Shown here one piece after another: positions 17,930 through 28,897 of a stretch of 64,000 nucleotides of DNA; within the stretch, counting starts at the first letter, position 1; every line of letters starts with the position of its first letter. The notes below the pieces were generated by a model. The model had not been told where the DNA came from and made no database searches. It worked only from the letters and a program-made list of their open reading frames with translations. The stretch is from Anniella stebbinsi (lineage: Eukaryota; Chordata; Lepidosauria; Squamata; Anniellidae). Made by a program: the position numbers and the translations under genes. The stretch lies in the NCBI GenBank assembly GCA_029215795.1, contig JARDYH010000002.1:295027973-295091972 (forward strand), written 5' to 3'.

Positions 17930-18707
17930 AGAAAGCTGGGCTGAAAACAACAGAATTAAATTTAATAGGGATAAATGGCAGGTTCTACACCTAATAAAAA
18001 GAAACCAAATGCACAATTACAAGTTGGGCACAGCAATACTACAAGGGAGAAGGATCTTGGAATTGTTGTAGATCACAAGCTGCATATGAGCCAACAGTGT
18101 GATGTGGCTGCAAAAAAAGCAAATGCTATTTTGGGATGCATTATAGCTTCCAAATCATGCAAGATATTAATTCCCCTCTATTTAGCACTGGTTAGACCTC
18201 ATCTTGAGTATTACATCCAGTTCTTGGCACCACACTTCAAGAAGCATGTAGATAAGCTGGAGGAGGTTCAGAGGAGGGCAACGAGGATGATCAGGGGTCT
18301 GGAAACAAATCTCTAGAGAGACTGAAAGAAGAGCCTTGAGAAGAGAAAACCAAGGGAGACATGATAGCACCCTTCAAATACTTGAAAGGTTGTCACTCAG
18401 AGGAAGTCCAGGATCATTTCTCATTCTCAATCATCCCAGGGTGCAGGACATGGATTAATGAACTCAAGTTACAGGAAGCCAGATTCTGTCTGGACATCAG
18501 GAAAAAACTCCTGACTGTTAGAGCAGTATGACAATGGAACCAATTTCCTAGGGAAGTCGTGGGCTCTCCCACACTAGAGGCATTCAAGAAGCAGCAAGAC
18601 AGCCATCTGTCAGGTCTGCTTTAAGGTACATTCCCGTATTGAGCAGAGAGTTGGACTCAGTGGCCTTATAGGCCCCTTCCAACTCTACTATTCTATGATT
18701 CTATGAA
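17930..18707 (+). mobile_element. CR1 LINE 3' end
   Basis: A 113-codon frame (17975-18316) reads LGIVVDHKLHMSQQCDVAAKKANAILG, then LVRPHLEY and VQRRATRMIRGLE: the C-terminal end of CR1 ORF2. The copy then runs through the 3' region to GGCCCCTTCCAACTCTACTA and the CR1-type terminal repeat TTCTATGATTCTATGA. The coding part is broken by stops after 18316. Confidence 0.85.
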
Positions 18708-18899
18708 TTCCCCCAGCACATGACTGGCATGTGCTGTGGGGAAAAGAAGCCACCATGGCTTATTTTCCGAGCCACTGCCTCAATAGGGCTTATAACTATC
18801 TGAAATGTAAATGAGCCGAGTTTTCAAAATAAGTATATATGGATGCAGTGGCCCAGTATATGTTTGTGTATGTGTTCATTCCTGAGTACATTTATTGGT

Positions 18900-19262
18900 T
18901 CAGGCTGCCTCTACAAGAGGCATTTAAAGCTCTTTCAAGGCGCATTAAAAAATTTACCTCTACAAGAACGGAGCGCAAATCGGGCGTAGAGGCGCGTTTT
19001 CTCTCCGATTATGCGCATTATCGAATGCGCGTTAAATAGCGAGTTTTATTTTGCTCCGGCCGTTAAAGCGCATTTTGAATATGTGAACAAGCGATTCTCC
19101 ACATTAACGACTTGTAAAGCACATTTGAAACAACCGGTAAGGTCACCTGTTGAGTGCTCAATTACCTCCTGTATACAAGCATTTACGATAAAGCGCTTCC
19201 GAGAAGATGCGCATAATCGGAGGAACAGGCGTCAAACGGAATCCATCTAGAGGAGGTCTTAG
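18900..19262. mobile_element. CpG-rich non-autonomous element, superfamily uncertain
   Basis: Rich in CGC and GCGCATTA motifs that occur in both orientations, unlike the flanks. The left side has GCCTCTACAAGAGGCATTTAAAG and the right ends GGAATCCATCTAGAGGAGGTC, an imperfect inverted pair. The 66- and 79-codon frames here arise from the composition and are not supported. Confidence 0.45.
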
Positions 19263-19363
19263 TCATTTTCCAGGAGGCTGGGCATTTCGTCTTGGAATTA
19301 TCTGTGAAAATTCATGCCTTTGAAAGAACCAAGCAGTTGATGTGAAAGAGAATGTGTTACTCC

Positions 19364-22300
19364 TAAAAAACACATTGTGATGGCTGGTGACTTTAATATG
19401 GTACTAGATATAGGGAAAGACAGGGATAACATACTAAAAGATACTAAGAGGGTGGGGAAGACAGAGTTAAGCAAATTAATGGAAGGGAAAGAATTAATGG
19501 ATGTGTGGAGAGTTTTAAGAGGGGAAGAAAGGAAATATACTTTCTATTCACAGAGATTTAAGAGTTACTCAAGGATAGACCACATTTTTGTATCAAAAAA
19601 TATGTTACCCAAAATTATAGATTGTGATATTGGAGTTATCAAGATCACTGACCACGCGTTAATGACAATGGACATGGAAACCAAGAAAGACTATAGACAA
19701 GCGAAGAGATGGAGACTGGATGTAAGGTTGTTGAATAAAAAAGATATAATGGAGAAAATAAAGAAAGAATTGCAGGAAATCTGGGTGATTAATGGAAAAG
19801 AGAATACTCGGCAGGACATATTATGGGATACAATGAAAGCTGTAGTAAGAGGGATTTGTATTAGGGAAAGATGTACATTAAAAAAACAACAGGAAGCTCA
19901 AAATAAAAAGATTGAAGAGGAGATAAGGAGTTTGGAAGAAAAGTTAAAGGAGACAAAAGATAAATGCCTAATTGCCCAAATTCAAGCTAAGAAAAAGGAA
20001 TTAGAGAAAGAAGAATTAGAACAAGTTCAAAAGAATTTGTTGTATTTAAAAAGAGACTTTTTTGAATATAGCAATAGGAACTCAAAGATGCTGGCTAGAT
20101 CCACACAGTTGGAAAAGGCTAAGAATATGATAGGGACAATAAAGGATAAGGCAGGGAATAGTTGTAATTTAATGAAAGATAAATTAAATATATTTAAGGA
20201 TTTTTACAGTGAATTATATACATCAGGATCGGGACCGCAAGATAAGATATTGGAATATGTAGAGAGGAATTGGAAAATAAAATTGCAGAAACAGGACAGG
20301 GATTATATGGAAGGTTTAGTTACGGAAAAAGAGATAGAGGGAGTTATTGATAAATTAAAAGGAGGAAAATCACCGGGGATGGATGGTTTGGGGTCGGAGT
20401 ATTATAAGCTTTTTAAAGGAATTTTAGTACCGAGATTAAAGAAATTATTTAATACTATAATAGAAGGGGGGAAGACTCCGCCATCATGGGATCATTCCCT
20501 GATTATATTAATTCCGAAACCAGGTAAGGACCTAACGGATCCCGCATCATATAGACCAATTTCCTTAATAAATCAAGATTCAAAGATTTTTACAGCAATA
20601 ATGGCAAAAAGAATGGCCACATTTATTGGTAAATATATTAAAAAAGATCAGTGTGGATTTATTCCGTGTAGGCAAATGTCTAATTTAATGGGAAGAGTAT
20701 TAAATATAATTAGTATTATAAAAAAAAGGAATTTAAAAGCAGGCCTGCTAGCATTGGATATATTCAAAGCCTTTGATTGTGTGGAATGGCCAGCACTCAA
20801 AACAATATTAAAAACATTTGGGTTTGGAGATAAATTTATGGGAGTGATGGATAAGTTGTATAAAAATAATAAAGCGGAAATATTGGTTAATGATGGGTTA
20901 ACACAACAGATTACACTAGCCCGAGGAACTAGACAGGGATGTCCTCTTTCACCGATCTTATTTGCAATAGTAATAGAAATTTTGGCAAATGTAATAAGGG
21001 AAGATGAAAGAGTGAAGGGGATAGGAAGAAAGGAGAAGATTAAAATGAATATGTTTGCGGACGATACTTTATTGATGGTAGAAGATCCTCTAGGGAGTGC
21101 TGAGGTGATTAAGAAACATTTAAGAGAATTTGGAGAAATTACGGGATTAAAAGTAAATTGGGGGAAGTCAGAAATGATGTTATTTAATTATAATAAGGAA
21201 GAGTTGGAAGAAGGTAAGGATAAGTTGGGTCTTAGACTTAAAAACATAGTACGTTACTTAGGTATTAACATTGATAGAGATTTAGATAGGCTTGAGGAAC
21301 TTAATTTGGTAGCTTTAAAAAAACAAGTAGGGGAGAAATTAGAAGTATATAAGAAATTAAAACATTCTTGGTTTGGTAGAATAGCAATTATTAAAATGAA
21401 GATTTTACCTAAGATTAATTTTTTGTTTAGAATGTTACCAATTAAAATATCAGATGTAGAGTTGAAAAGTTGGCAAAATATAATCAACGCATATTGTAAT
21501 GGGGATAAGAAAGCTAGGATTAATAAAGGGTTATGGTATAAGGCTCAAAAGAAGGGAGGTTTAGGACTTCCAAATATTAAGTATTATTACATAGCTAATC
21601 AGTTAAGATATGTTATAAGCTGTATTCTAGGGGAGGAAGATTTGGAGTGGTTGGAGACGCAAACTGGGGAAATAGATTATAAATTGAAAAATATTTTCTT
21701 TAAAAAAATTCAAAAGAGAGAATTAAAGGGACTGGACAACCCTTTGTTAGTAAATATAGTGGAGATCTGGGAGAAATTTAGGGGGAAGTGGATACCAGGA
21801 GATTCACCACTTGCCCCAGTGGTAGTAGTGGAGAATTTCCCAAGAGTATTAAAAGTGGAGATTGAAGCGAGACTGAAAGATAAGGAAATAATTAAGTTAA
21901 GAAAGTGGATGGAAAATTTGAAGGATAATGAGCAAATTAAAGAGCTATTGATAGGTCAAAAATCAGCATGGTTTAAATGTATACAATTAGGGAAATGGAC
22001 TCAGGAATGGAGATTGAAAAATAAAAAGTGTAGAAATAATACAAGATTTGAAGAATTAATAGAGTCAAAAGGTAGGAAAGAAGAAAAGGAAATTAAGAAA
22101 GGGTTGACTAGTGAGATATATAAATTATTGATAGAGGAAGAATTTCAAAATTCACTTAAAGCAATAAAAAAGGTATGGGAAGAGGACGTAAATGGAGAAA
22201 TTAAGGAATATAACTGGGAGAGGTTGTGGAACGCAAGAATGTTAAAATTGTTATCGATCAGAATTAAGGAGAATTTTTATAAGGTATTGTGGAGATGGTA

Positions 22301-22922
22301 TCTAACACCGGTTAGATTTCACCAGATAGACAAAAAAATATCTAAAAAGTGTTGGAGGGGATGCCAGGAGGTTGGAACTTATTACCATATGTGGTGGAGC
22401 TGTGAATATGTACAAAAATTTTGGAAAAGGGTATTTAAAGAAATAAGTGAAATAATCGGAAGTAAAGTGGAACTAAACCCGAAGCTCGCTCTACTAGCAA
22501 TATGGGATAGAGGGGAAGAGGACAAAAATAAGAGAGAATTGATAAACAACCTCCTGACTCCTGTTAGACTAATGATTGCAAAAAATTGGAAAGGACAAGG
22601 AAGCTATACAATAGAAGAATGGTATAAAGAAATATGGGATATGGCTTTGAATGATATGCTAACCTGTAAAATGAAATTGAAAAGGGGAATGTCCAGTAAA
22701 AATGATTTTGGGGAAATATGGAGCCCCCTATTGGAATATGTCTTAAGATCGGGGAAGGGACAAACACCTTCAAAAGAGTCGATAAATTTCTGGATAGAAT
22801 AAAAGATTAAGAGAAGGTCTCATGGAGTGGGGGTGCACGGGGGGGATTGTCGAGGGTTATGTATGTATTTTATGTTATTATTATGTTGAAAATAATAAAA
22901 TTATTTCAAAAAAAAAAAAAAA
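19364..22922 (+). mobile_element. 5'-truncated L1 retrotransposon, recent insertion
   Basis: 3559 bp flanked by perfect 14-bp target duplications GAATGTGTTACTCC (19350-19363 and 22923-22936). The body starts inside the endonuclease part of ORF2 and ends in a short 3' UTR with AATAAAATTATTTC and a poly(A) tail (about 22909-22922). 5' truncation, poly(A) tail and duplications are the normal signature of target-primed reverse transcription. Intact duplications and frame mean a young insertion. Confidence 0.95.
19377..22802 (+). CDS. L1 ORF2 fragment: end of endonuclease, reverse transcriptase, zinc knuckle
   Basis: About 1140 codons without a stop. The N-terminal ~80 residues keep only the end of the APE-type endonuclease (GDFN near residue 5, SRIDHIF near 64). 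The reverse transcriptase has SPGMDG, LIPKPGKD, SYRPISL, motif A ALDIFKAFD, motif B GTRQGCPLSP and motif C FADD near residue 560. A C-terminal Cys/His cluster (CWRGC...YYHMWWSC) lies near 992-1010. ORF1, the 5' UTR and the catalytic start of the endonuclease are absent, so the copy cannot retrotranspose by itself. The frame has no authentic start: GTG at 19377, ATG at 19380. Confidence 0.93.
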   Translation: MMAGDFNMVLDIGKDRDNILKDTKRVGKTELSKLMEGKELMDVWRVLRGEERKYTFYSQRFKSYSRIDHIFVSKNMLPKIIDCDIGVIKITDHALMTMDMETKKDYRQAKRWRLDVRLLNKKDIMEKIKKELQEIWVINGKENTRQDILWDTMKAVVRGICIRERCTLKKQQEAQNKKIEEEIRSLEEKLKETKDKCLIAQIQAKKKELEKEELEQVQKNLLYLKRDFFEYSNRNSKMLARSTQLEKAKNMIGTIKDKAGNSCNLMKDKLNIFKDFYSELYTSGSGPQDKILEYVERNWKIKLQKQDRDYMEGLVTEKEIEGVIDKLKGGKSPGMDGLGSEYYKLFKGILVPRLKKLFNTIIEGGKTPPSWDHSLIILIPKPGKDLTDPASYRPISLINQDSKIFTAIMAKRMATFIGKYIKKDQCGFIPCRQMSNLMGRVLNIISIIKKRNLKAGLLALDIFKAFDCVEWPALKTILKTFGFGDKFMGVMDKLYKNNKAEILVNDGLTQQITLARGTRQGCPLSPILFAIVIEILANVIREDERVKGIGRKEKIKMNMFADDTLLMVEDPLGSAEVIKKHLREFGEITGLKVNWGKSEMMLFNYNKEELEEGKDKLGLRLKNIVRYLGINIDRDLDRLEELNLVALKKQVGEKLEVYKKLKHSWFGRIAIIKMKILPKINFLFRMLPIKISDVELKSWQNIINAYCNGDKKARINKGLWYKAQKKGGLGLPNIKYYYIANQLRYVISCILGEEDLEWLETQTGEIDYKLKNIFFKKIQKRELKGLDNPLLVNIVEIWEKFRGKWIPGDSPLAPVVVVENFPRVLKVEIEARLKDKEIIKLRKWMENLKDNEQIKELLIGQKSAWFKCIQLGKWTQEWRLKNKKCRNNTRFEELIESKGRKEEKEIKKGLTSEIYKLLIEEEFQNSLKAIKKVWEEDVNGEIKEYNWERLWNARMLKLLSIRIKENFYKVLWRWYLTPVRFHQIDKKISKKCWRGCQEVGTYYHMWWSCEYVQKFWKRVFKEISEIIGSKVELNPKLALLAIWDRGEEDKNKRELINNLLTPVRLMIAKNWKGQGSYTIEEWYKEIWDMALNDMLTCKMKLKRGMSSKNDFGEIWSPLLEYVLRSGKGQTPSKESINFWIE

Positions 22923-22936
22923 GAATGTGTTACTCC

Positions 22937-23902
22937 ATAGAACATTTGAAGGGCTGGGCATTTGAGAATGATAGAGGAGTTGCTGTGTTTTAGATTCACT
23001 GATAAATTGTGTTTTGGGTTTATAATTTATGGTAAATTGTTTTACCTTTTATATGTTCCTTGATGCATGGAAAGACAGCATAAGAACTGTATAAATAAAC
23101 AAACTAGGGTATATTGAGGAACATACAGAGAAATGGCAGTCACAATAATAGTTGTAGGATATGTTAAATGTAAAACAGAGTGCAGCACTAGTTTAAAAGT
23201 CTTTTATCTATCTATCATCTCAGCTCATCCAAGAATGCAGGACAAGACATTGGTGTTAATCCTCTGGAAACTGACTTGAAATGAACCATTTACCTTAGGG
23301 GAAAAATCTGTCTTTGTCCAGCAGATGTCAGTGAAAGCTGTAGAACTGGAAAAACTAGTCTATGATAAATAGAATCTGCTACTGTTATTTCTGGAAATGT
23401 GCAACAGGCCCATGGGCTTCATAATCCTTGCCATTTAGGAAACAAATACTTCATTAGGTTTAATCATGGATAAATCTCCTTTCTATGGGAGAAGTGTTCA
23501 GTAATTTTCAGAAGCTAACATTGGAATGCTCTTAATTTCATTATAAAATCACAAAGCATTAAAATGAAAATGTGTATCCTGATATTTTGACATGATACAT
23601 TAAACAAGCCATACCATTTTGTATCTCTGTTCAATGCTAAGTATTAGGAACAGCCCAACCCGACAGTAGTCCAGACATGGAAGTGAGGCTGCAGTTCTCT
23701 TCTCACTTAGCTAGAATTTGTAGGTATAGTTGAGTCTTTGTTTCTCCCACATTTGAATTTTTTTAAAATCTCAGGTCCTTTTCATCCCATCGATGAAGAA
23801 ATTTGCAAACGATTGTAATTATAGAATCAAATTCTCATTCATCTGCACAGGTCAAATTCAATAGAAACAGCTGTTCTCAGCAACGAGAGGACTGTGCTGT
23901 AC
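22937..23902. other. No recognisable feature
   Basis: AT-rich sequence between the L1 and the next hAT element. No supported frame, RNA gene or repeat family recognised. Confidence 0.4.
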
Positions 23903-24190
23903 TAGGGATGCTGGAGAAATTCACAATGGATTGAAATGAGATCAGATTTTTTTCAATCCAACCTGCAGATTCCACAGCAGACCATTCCCCCCCGCACATT
24001 AATCACATGAATGAATGCACGTTTGCACAAGTATGCATTAGCGCTAATATGCATTAGCACGAATGAGAATGAGTGCAAATAGCACAAAATTCTGGAAAAA
24101 AACCCACCAAAACTATTTCTGTCAATGAAAGATGCCTGACAAGTTGTGAAACACAGTGGGGATGGATTTAACAAAATCCATACATCCCTA
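23903..24190. mobile_element. Small hAT-like element with TAGGGATG ends
   Basis: 288 bp between perfect 8-bp duplications TGCTGTAC (23895-23902 and 24191-24198). Ends TAGGGATG and CATCCCTA match the elements at 16304 and 37456. The interior has alternating GCATTAGCRC-type repeats and no coding frame. Confidence 0.85.
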
Positions 24191-24198
24191 TGCTGTAC

Positions 24199-24523
24199 CT
24201 GCCATGTACCTGTTAAAGATGAAGAGACTGTTAGAGAGAAAAGAGAGAGGTGGCCAATTCTCCACCAAAAATATGTTCAATTCAGGGATTCAAACACAGA
24301 CCTTTAAGACTAAGCATTCAATGCCCACTGAGAGGATGGGTGAATCTCTTGGTTTTACTGTCTCCCACATTATAATGCATTTTTTTTAAAAAAAGTTTAG
24401 TTTATCTATTTATATTCACAGATATGCATCTGAATATCAGGAATTATAATTAGATCACCTTTTTGTCTAGATTTAGAGACTTTAGGGAGTGGAGGATTTT
24501 CCATTATACTTACCATATACAGC

Positions 24524-24562
<39 letters not shown>

Positions 24563-25346
24563 CATATGTAGCCCAGCTCATAGTACTACACAGGAACATT
24601 GCAAGTAAGAGTTGTATATAAAAGAATAGAAATGTGATATTTTTATTTCAAGAAAGTGACTCCTGATTTACGAGCAGCCCGGATTAAATCCTATTCTGGA
24701 ACAGCTGATCCACTCATTCTCATTTATATGCTACTAAAGAAGACCACAAGGTTGAAACACATCTGGCAACAGGAATCACTATTCATCATGTGAATAGATT
24801 TATGACTTTCTGTCTTGCCATAAGGATATCATTTTGGAAAGCACGTGTTTTGTATGTGTGTGTGTGTGTGTGCGTGTAAATGTATATCTACATCCAGGGC
24901 TGGCCCTATAATGATACAGACTGATATGGGTTCACCAGGTGGTGCAATGGCACATCGCTCTTGGTGTTGCTGGCTGGCTGCTTGTTCCCACCTGCCCAAG
25001 TTTCCACCTGCCTACCCACCGAGCCACTGCTTCCGCCCAGCCACCCACTCACCGTCTTACCTGACCTATGTTGGCCAGGCGCATGCATGCGTGAGAGCAG
25101 CCAGTTGGGTTGGCTGGCCAGGTTGGGGGGGGGGGAGGGAGGTGGGCTAGCAGCTGAGTGAGCAAGCAGCCACTCCCTCTTGCTTGCCCACTTGACTGCC
25201 TCTCTCCCACCCAACCTACTTCACCAGCCAGCAACCCCAGCTGGCTCTTCTCATACACACGCCTGGGCAGCCACCACGCCCACCCAGCCACCACTCCTGC
25301 GTTGTGCCCAAGCCACAGAGCTCCTGAGAGAGGCTGGCTGAACTAT
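24199..25346. other. No gene; AT and GT microsatellites
   Basis: (AT)n at about 24527-24560 and (GT)n at about 24856-24872. From 24900 to 25340 the sequence is C-rich on this strand with CAGCCAnCC-like motifs; frames there overlap on both strands and reflect composition. No repeat family assigned. Confidence 0.4.
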
Positions 25347-25354
25347 CACAAGAG

Positions 25355-25673
25355 TAGGGTGACCAGATAAAATCCAGGTCAGGGCTCATGTAACTTTAAC
25401 AGTTGTAGCGAAAAGGGAATTTCAGCCAGTGTCATGTGTATGCAATTAGTTCCTGTTGAAATTCCCTCTTCATCACAACAGTTAAAGGTGCAGGCACTAT
25501 ACTAGAGTGACCATAAACAAAAGAAGTCAGGGCCCCTGCAACTTTAACAGTTGTGCTGAAGAGGGAATTTCACCAGGAACTAATTGCATACAAATGACAC
25601 TGGCTGAATTTCCTTTTCTCTACAACTGTTAAGGTTACATGAGCCCTGACCTGGATTTTATCTGGTCACGCTA
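25355..25673. mobile_element. Near-palindromic hAT-like MITE, copy 2 (subtype A)
   Basis: 319 bp, TAGGGTGACCAG ... CTGGTCACGCTA, with perfect 8-bp duplications CACAAGAG (25347-25354 and 25674-25681). The two halves are inverted copies. It lies only 80 bp from the GC-rich element that shares its ends. Confidence 0.92.
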
Positions 25674-25753
25674 CACAAGAGGTTTTGAGCCTCTTGCGAT
25701 AGCTTTGGACTTCTCATGATTGTTTGGCTGACCTTTCCCAGGCCCCTCCCCCC

Positions 25754-26639
25754 TAGGCTGACCAGATTTTAAAAGTAAAAATCCCGGTCCCCCCCGCCCC
25801 CCCCAAAACAACCCCCCCACCAAGCCACCACCCCCCAAAAAAAACCCAGCCTGGACCTACCGCCGGGTTCCTCTGTCGCCCGCGCGGCCGCGCGGGTTCC
25901 TCTGTTGCTGCCCGCGCGGCTGCGCCGGGTCCTCCGTCGCCCGCGCGGCTGCGCCGGGTCCTCCGCTACCACCCGCGCGGCCGCGCCGGGTCCTATGTCG
26001 CCCGCGCAGCTGCGCGGGGTCCTCCGCTACCGCCCGCGCGGCCGCGCCGGGTCCTCCGTCGCCCGCGCAGCCGCGCGGGGTCCTCCATCGCCGCCCGCGC
26101 GGAAGAGGCGGGAGAGGGCCGGATCCGGAAGTGACGTAACCGGCCCTCTCCCGTCTCTTCCGCGCGGCCTCTGGCCTTTCTGGGGCTTGTCGCAATGGCG
26201 ACGAGCCTCGAGGAGCCCGGACGCCCACGCGGAAGAGGCGGGCGTGGGCGTCCGGGCTCCTCAGGGCTCATCGCCATCGCGATTGAGCCCCAAGGAGGCC
26301 AGAGGCTGCGCGGAAGAGGCGGGAGAGGGCCGGTTATGTCACTTCCGGATCCGGCCCTCTCCTGCCTGTTCCGCGCGGCCTCTGGCCTTACGAGCCCGGC
26401 AGCGGCGGCAAAGGTGGCGGAGGAGCCCGGGAAGCGGCCGCCCCAGCAGGTAAGTGCCCCCCTTCGTGCTTACCTGCAGGGGCGTCCGCTTCCCGGGCTC
26501 CTCCACCTCCACCGGGTCTCGCTGCCACCGCCGCGTGACCCCCCGCCACCCCGGTTTTCCCCCGGTTGGCCCGGTTGGCCCGGTTGGCCTCTGGATTCCC
26601 GGTTAGAACCGGGAAATCCCGAGCCACCTGGTCAGCCTA
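25754..26639. mobile_element. GC-rich hAT-like element carrying a CpG island
   Basis: 886 bp between perfect 8-bp duplications CTCCCCCC (25746-25753 and 26640-26647). Ends TAGGCTGACCAGAT and ACCTGGTCAGCCTA match the short MITE termini. Inside are a C-rich run, about eight ~30-33-bp GC-rich repeats (25860-26102), and large inverted segments around GGAAGAGGCGGGAGAGGGCC. Two ETS-CRE composites face each other: CCGGAAGTGACGTAAC at 26125-26140 and GTTATGTCACTTCCGG at 26333-26348. Overlapping long frames on both strands follow from the GC content; no transposase is encoded. Confidence 0.85.
25860..26102. repeat. GC-rich minisatellite inside the hAT-like element
   Basis: About eight units of 30-33 bp built on CCCGCGCGGCTGCGCC and GGGTCCTCCGTCG, with small length variants. 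Very dense in CpG. Confidence 0.85.
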
Positions 26640-26647
26640 CTCCCCCC

Positions 26648-27542
26648 CATTGCTGCAGCAGAAGGCAGGAGTGGCATGCAAGGGTGGCCAGCTGGATTGG
26701 CTGGCCAGCCAGCAGGGTGGGAGGGAGGCTGAGGCGACATTGACACATTTGCCACCACTGCCATAATGTAGGGTGCTGGGGGCGGCTCACTTGAGGCAGA
26801 ATGTCTCAGGCCAAGGCTATCTATATCTATATCTATATATTGTGTTAGTTGAGGCTGCAATCCTAGGGATCCACAGAGCTCTGACCTTGAAGGAGGAAAT
26901 CCAATCTCAGATCCCACATCCCTGCTTCTGCAGAATGATCTGCAGCTCTTACCTTCCTCACTTCAGAGTGCGGACATCACTAGAGGCAAAATGTGGGTGG
27001 AGCATGGGTCAGAGCACTGGATATGCAATAGCCAAATCCCTCACAGCTCTCCACCATGCTCACCAACATGGGAGAATGGATAGACCAGCTCTCAAAGGGA
27101 AGGATACAGATTTTTTATTTTTAAGGAAGCCAGGAAAGGGATTTGGAAGTGTCGCCAGGACTTTGATACCTTTGGAGTATTCCAGCTTTGGAACACTCTG
27201 ACTTAGCAATGGAATTACCCTGTCCATGTTGTAACAGCAGAAAAACAATCTTTTGGAAGGTGCCAGTGTGACACAATTTGATTTTGGGCTGTTTCTCCCT
27301 CCTTCTGTGGCTTCCAATAACACAGCCCTTGCTGTTCAGGAAGGCTCCCTGACTGCCTTGAGAGGCTTTTCAGGGGACTCAGAGGGCTGCAGGTATAGGG
27401 AGAGAGAGGGGAACGTTGCTCACACAAGTGGCCTTCAGCTTGTGCAGCTGACTTTTGGCTCATGCAAGTTAGTCTTCAGCTTGCATAACCAATGGACAAA
27501 TATCATGACATTGTACAACTCATGAAAGCAATCTGATATACT
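26648..27542. other. No gene; short TATC microsatellite
   Basis: CTATATCTATATCTATAT lies near 26819-26840. The other frames in this stretch have no recognisable content. Confidence 0.4.
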
Positions 27543-27757
27543 TTGGCCAGATCTACATCAAGCAGGATTTAGCGGAATGAAATCAGTATATAAAAGGCAG
27601 GGGCCACACCAAGCAGGATGTAGCAGTATATAGTAAGTGTCAATGGGCCCCAACAGTTGTCAGTGCACTTCAGTACCTCTATAAAGCAGTACTGCGGCTC
27701 CTGCCTTTTATATATCACTTTCATACTGCTATATCCTGATTGGTGTAGATCTGGCCC
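27543..27757. mobile_element. MITE with GGCCAGATCTACAC ends, copy 1
   Basis: Ends TTGGCCAGATCTACATCAAG and TTGGTGTAGATCTGGCC are inverted, and internal CAAGCAGGAT and TATAAAAGGCAGG blocks are also mirrored. It carries a TATAAAAG box on each strand. A second copy is at 30808-31015. The target duplication is unclear. Confidence 0.7.
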
Positions 27758-27821
27758 TTGTCTTTCTCTGAAGGTATGAGAGGTATTATATGATTATTGG
27801 CATTTTTGTGTGTGTGGGAAG

Positions 27822-27861
<40 letters not shown>

Positions 27862-28897
27862 CTTTGTGGCAGAGCATGGATTTCATTCAGAATATTTCAC
27901 TCCAGATAGTCCCCTCCCCATCTTGGGAGTGAGAAATATTTCAGTATTTTACTTTGAAGATGAGCTCTTTGGATCAGTTGCAAGCAAAACATTCAAATCT
28001 ACATGTTTAGTTTGTTGCACTTACTCAAGTCAACAAATTATATTTCATTTATTTAAGTGGCAATGATTCAGAGAAAGGAGAGAGATGGAGAAAAGGTAAC
28101 AATACTATTTCAGTGCAATATAGGTTAAATTTCCCTTAGAAAAAAGTTCTTGGGAACGTATTTGAAAGTTTTAGGCATTTTGAAAGAGAAAGCTCTGTCT
28201 TCTTTGTTCAGTGCCTAGATTGGGATGAACCTACCTTATGCAGATAAATGTATGAATTCTTGTTAATAAGCACATCTGCACACAATTTAAAACCCTTTTT
28301 TCTGGTTCTCTATCAGTTAATCCATTTAATTTCCCAAGAAAATCAAATTCCATTGAAAAGATGATCCCATTATTGAATACTTAAGGCACCTGCAACTGTA
28401 TGGAAAGTTTTTTTTAAAAAAACCCACACACACACCTTTCTTATGGGGAGATATGATTGTATCTAACTATCATGAATATCTCAATTTTACCATTTGTATA
28501 TAACAGAAACTGCCCCAATCTTTTTAAAAAATCTTTGTCATGAACAACTTTACTGTGAAGTATCCAAGATCAGATATTTCCTTGTATCTTTCTGTAATTC
28601 CATTGGCATGCCAAAACCTGTAATTGGAAAGAGCATCTGAAGGGGGGGAGGGAGAAAGGAACAGTTTCCTCTACAGAATCACAGTGGGTGACAGTTCTAG
28701 GCTCCATAAGCAAAAATGCTCAGAGTGATCTTGAGGTGAAGAATGAATTTAGGGAGACAGCCAAAGGAAAAAGTCTTTTGGCAATGGCTAACTTCAGCTA
28801 CCGCAACATGAATTGGATAAATGCATGTTTTGGTCATGGAAAATAGGTAACATGTCTAGATACCATAAATGACTGGGCCCTTGAATAGTTTGTCTTG
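27758..28897. other. No gene; (TA)n at about 27826-27858
   Basis: Unique-looking AT-rich sequence. No repeat family or supported frame recognised beyond the TA microsatellite. Confidence 0.4.

Noticed and set aside
25769..26743. Overlapping frames of 80-182 codons on both strands in the GC-rich block
   Set aside because: Stop codons are rare at this GC content, the frames overlap in opposite directions, and the block is bounded as a transposon.
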